Shown: piece after piece, positions 61,814-64,000 of the stretch | How positions within the stretch are numbered: the first letter of the stretch is position 1 | Layout: the number at the start of each line of letters is the position of its first letter | Assembly: GCF_000185145.2 (NCBI RefSeq) | Contig: NZ_GL833116.1 | Location: forward strand, 188,501-252,500 | Reading direction: 5' to 3' | DNA length: 64,000 bases | From: Hoylesella oralis ATCC 33269 | GTDB lineage: Bacteria; Bacteroidota; Bacteroidia; Bacteroidales; Bacteroidaceae | Notes under the pieces: model-generated | What the model saw: only the letters and a program-made list of their open reading frames with translations | The model's database searches: none | Told to the model about the DNA's origin: nothing | Position numbers and translations under genes: made by a program

Positions 61814-62020
61814 AATGCGAAGATACAAAAAAGATTATACCTATTGGTGAAAAAGTCTATAAAACTGTCCTTATGGTAGAAGTTTTATGTTCTTTATGCT
61901 CTAAAGCACGAAAATTTGTAAAATAATTTGTTGGTTTCGATAATTTTTTCTTATTTTGCACCCAGATAACATAAATGATATTTAAGTATTAACAAACAAT
62001 AATAATAGTTTTAGAGAGAC

Positions 62021-63241
62021 ATGAAAAAATTAGTACTTATGTTTGCTGCCGCAGTTATGGCAGTTTCTGTTTCGGCACAGACTGTAACAGAAAGCAAGAC
62101 TTTCGACAATTTCTACATTGGTATCAATGGCGGAGTTGCAACCAAGATGACCGGTCAAAGAGGATGGCTTAAGGGCTTAAACTCTAATGCAGGTCTTCGT
62201 ATCGGCCGTTATTTCACTCCTGTTTTCGGATTGGCAGTTGAAAGTAACGCTTACTTCTCAAACAAACCTTTCGCTTCTACCGGTACAGCAGTTCGTTTTT
62301 TAAACACATCTCTGTTGGGTACAGTTAACTTGAGTAACTGGTTCGGCGGCTATAAAGGTGAACCACGTGCATTCGAAGTCAGCCTTATAGGTGGCCTCGG
62401 ATGGGGACATGCGTTCGGTAATCATGGCTTCAACTATGCTTACGTAACGCATAACAATCTTGGTGCCATTACCAGTCTTGGCAAGAAAGGCGATAACCTG
62501 ACATCTAAAGTAGGTTTAGATTTCGCTTTCAACCTTGGTTCAAGCAAAGCATGGCAGTTCTATGTAGAACCTTCAGTGATATGGGGATTGAATGATGCCG
62601 TTGCTGATGGTGCTGTTGCTCTCGGTCATAGTGGCGTTGCGTATAACATAAACCATGCATACGCACAGTTGAATGCAGGCTTTATTTATAAGTTCAGAAA
62701 CTCTAACGGGACTCATAACTTTACTATCGCAAAAGGTCGTGACCAAGCTGAAATCGATGGACTTAATGCTCAGATCAATAGTCTTCGCAGCGATTTGAAC
62801 GGCAAGGATTCAGAATTAGCAGCTAAAGACCGTCAGATTTCCGATCTTCAGGACGCTCTCGATGCATGCAACAAGAGGCCTAAGTATGTGAAACCTGTAA
62901 CTGCTACCAATCTGCAGCCCACTGTTCTCTTCCGTCAGGGTAAGAGTGTAATTGATCCGGCACAGTATGCTCCGATCGAACTTATTGCTCACTATATGAG
63001 AAATCATAAGGATGCAAAGGTAGAAATCAAGGGTTATGCTTCTCCTGAAGGCTCTAAGGAAATCAATCAGAGACTCTCTGAAGAACGTGCACAAGCCGTT
63101 AAAAACGCTCTTGTAAAGAAGTATAAGATTGCTGCCAGCCGTCTTACGACCAAGGGCATGGGCGCAACAGACAAGCTCTTCGAGCAGGTTGAGTTCAATC
63201 GTGTTGCTACATTCAACGACAGTTCTAAGACTGAAAAATAA
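62021..63241 (+). CDS. OmpA-family outer membrane protein
   Basis: 406 residues. Signal peptide MKKLVLMFAAAVMAVSVSAQ; a beta-barrel of about 220 residues (FYIGINGGVATKM, NLSNWFGGYKGEPRAFEVSL); a coiled-coil hinge (QAEIDGLNAQINSLRSDLNG, DRQISDLQDALDACNK); and an OmpA peptidoglycan-binding domain (FRQGKSVIDPAQ, VEIKGYASPEGSKEINQRLS, ASRLTTKGMG). It anchors the outer membrane to peptidoglycan and is likely abundant. The C-terminus lacks the usual final R-rich block and ends in a short FNDSSKTEK tail. Confidence 0.93.
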   Translation: MKKLVLMFAAAVMAVSVSAQTVTESKTFDNFYIGINGGVATKMTGQRGWLKGLNSNAGLRIGRYFTPVFGLAVESNAYFSNKPFASTGTAVRFLNTSLLGTVNLSNWFGGYKGEPRAFEVSLIGGLGWGHAFGNHGFNYAYVTHNNLGAITSLGKKGDNLTSKVGLDFAFNLGSSKAWQFYVEPSVIWGLNDAVADGAVALGHSGVAYNINHAYAQLNAGFIYKFRNSNGTHNFTIAKGRDQAEIDGLNAQINSLRSDLNGKDSELAAKDRQISDLQDALDACNKRPKYVKPVTATNLQPTVLFRQGKSVIDPAQYAPIELIAHYMRNHKDAKVEIKGYASPEGSKEINQRLSEERAQAVKNALVKKYKIAASRLTTKGMGATDKLFEQVEFNRVATFNDSSKTEK

Positions 63242-63266
63242 ACATTCTGATTGAATGATTAATATA

Positions 63267-63300
63267 AATCCTCGGTGCTTCTCGTACCGAGGATTTTTTT
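63267..63300 (+). terminator. Terminator after the OmpA-family gene
   Basis: A perfect 10-bp stem (63267-63276 with 63286-63295) and a 9-base loop followed by seven T in a row. Confidence 0.9.
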
Positions 63301-63585
63301 ATTATCTCCGTAAGAACTTTTTGTCCTTCTTACATGTTAGGTCTATGGGGAGTAGAAGTATGGCATAGATTTAACAGACATAAGCTCCATTTTTCTTGTA
63401 TCGATATTCTGTGATATGTGATAAAAGAAAATCGTTTTTCTTACAGTAAGATATTTCTTCCAAATTATAGATTACTCTTCATAATACAACTGTAAGTAAA
63501 ACGAGATGTTCTTGTGTTAGATTGATATTATTTTTGCCGATTTGCTTGTTAATTCAAAGATTGTAAGAAAAATAAGTATAAAATT
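63301..63585. other. AT-rich spacer before ilvD
   Basis: No gene is supported. CTTAC-A-GTAAG is a small palindrome near 63445. No leader peptide rich in Ile, Leu or Val was found here. Confidence 0.4.
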
Positions 63586-63617
63586 ATTGCCTGTTACATA
63601 AAATCTGATTAACTTTG
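63586..63617 (+). promoter_or_regulatory. Promoter for ilvD
   Basis: ATTG (63586-63589), 20 bases, TAACTTTG (63610-63617), 35 bases before the ATG. Confidence 0.6.
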
Positions 63618-63652
63618 CATTAGTAACAGTAGCGTATATACAAAAATAAGAT

Positions 63653-64000
63653 ATGAAACATAAATTGAGGAGTGCCGTCTGCACAGAGGGCAGAAGAATG
63701 GCAGGAGCGCGTGCCTTATGGGTGGCAACAGGTATGAAACAAGAGCAATTCGGTAAACCTATTATTGCCATAGTCAATTCTTTTACTCAATTTGTACCGG
63801 GACATACGCATCTTCATGAGGTAGGACAGATCGTAAAAAAGGAAATAGAAGCCATTGGATGTTATGCTGCTGAGTTTAATACAATAGCCATCGACGACGG
63901 TATTGCGATGGGGCATGATGGAATGCTTTATTCGTTACCGTCGAGAGATATTATTGCCGACTCCGTTGAGTATATGGTGAATGCCCATAAAGCAGATGCT
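63653..64000 (+). CDS. ilvD: Dihydroxy-acid dehydratase (partial, cut by window end)
   Basis: 116 residues visible from ATG at 63653 ([20 protein letters not shown]). The family start [28 protein letters not shown], and [20 protein letters not shown] are clear. It makes the 2-oxo acids of isoleucine and valine and carries an iron-sulfur cluster. The rest is beyond the right edge. Confidence 0.95.
   Translation, partial: MKHKLRSAVCTEGRRMAGARALWVATGMKQEQFGKPIIAIVNSFTQFVPGHTHLHEVGQIVKKEIEAIGCYAAEFNTIAIDDGIAMGHDGMLYSLPSRDIIADSVEYMVNAHKADA

Noticed and set aside
61814..62020. Cobalamin riboswitch upstream of cobU
   Set aside because: Too short and no recognisable B12-box or multi-stem fold by eye.
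63301..63652. Leader-peptide attenuator before ilvD
   Set aside because: Short frames present are not rich in Ile, Leu or Val and no terminator lies before the ilvD start.

Overview
The window looks like a chromosomal segment of a Prevotella-like member of the Bacteroidales. The signs are: Bacteroidetes-type promoters (TTTG, 19-20 bases, then TAnnTTTG) in front of many genes; weak A-rich ribosome binding sites; many secreted glycan and peptide enzymes; a DAHP synthase-chorismate mutase fusion of the Bacteroidetes type; and a Kor-type 2-oxoacid:ferredoxin oxidoreductase. I found no rRNA, tRNA, insertion sequence, prophage or CRISPR array. The genus is inferred from gene content only.

Layout. 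1-8.8 kb: two GtaA/DUF4965-type secreted proteins (one cut by the left edge) and a GH31 glycosidase. 8.9-13.5 kb: DnaJ/TerB protein, zinc-ribbon protein, Nif3-like protein, an unlisted 34-residue small protein and a FetAB-type ABC exporter. 13.7-15.8 kb: agmatine-to-putrescine pair aguA-aguB. 17-21 kb (minus strand): operon rlmN - DUF4837 lipoprotein - pdxA - flippase-like protein. 21.2-23.8 kb: SpoIID/LytB protein plus AmpG-like permease. 24-26.8 kb: HsdR-N-like protein and holA, divergent from a 46-bp palindrome, then an AT-rich 780-bp gap and an XRE regulator. 26.9-30.7 kb: pyrK-pyrD, a candidate small RNA, and slyD-aroC. 31-40 kb: subtilisin-like protease, flavodoxin-DUF2023, GH20 hexosaminidase, M48 lipoprotein protease and an NfeD/SPFH pair. 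40.6-47.6 kb: a divergent UDP-GlcNAc epimerase homologue, SDR, MATE exporter, HMA-AraC regulator and uncharacterised secreted and TPR proteins. 47.6-52.1 kb: a phenylalanine/tyrosine operon (pheA, aminotransferase, DAHP synthase-chorismate mutase, tyrA). 52-58.5 kb: a nuclease-family protein, ffh, folD, a small TPR protein and korDABC. 58.8-61.8 kb (minus): cobalamin lower-ligand genes cobU-cobT-cobS-cobC. 62-64 kb: an OmpA-family porin and the start of ilvD.

The strongest unusual signal is in front of pheA. A 25-codon leader peptide carries eight consecutive Phe/Tyr codons. Its last codons are complementary to the left arm of a Rho-independent terminator that sits just before pheA. This is a complete, self-consistent transcription attenuator for the Phe/Tyr operon. 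Other items worth checking are a perfect palindrome that carries two mirror-image promoters between holA and the HsdR-N-like gene, a cluster of TGTAAAT motifs before the XRE regulator, an orphan minus-strand transcript signature next to aroC, three 22-bp-period tandem arrays each lying just upstream of a gene, and a paired GC-rich dispersed repeat.

All family names come from motif recognition by eye. No searches were run.
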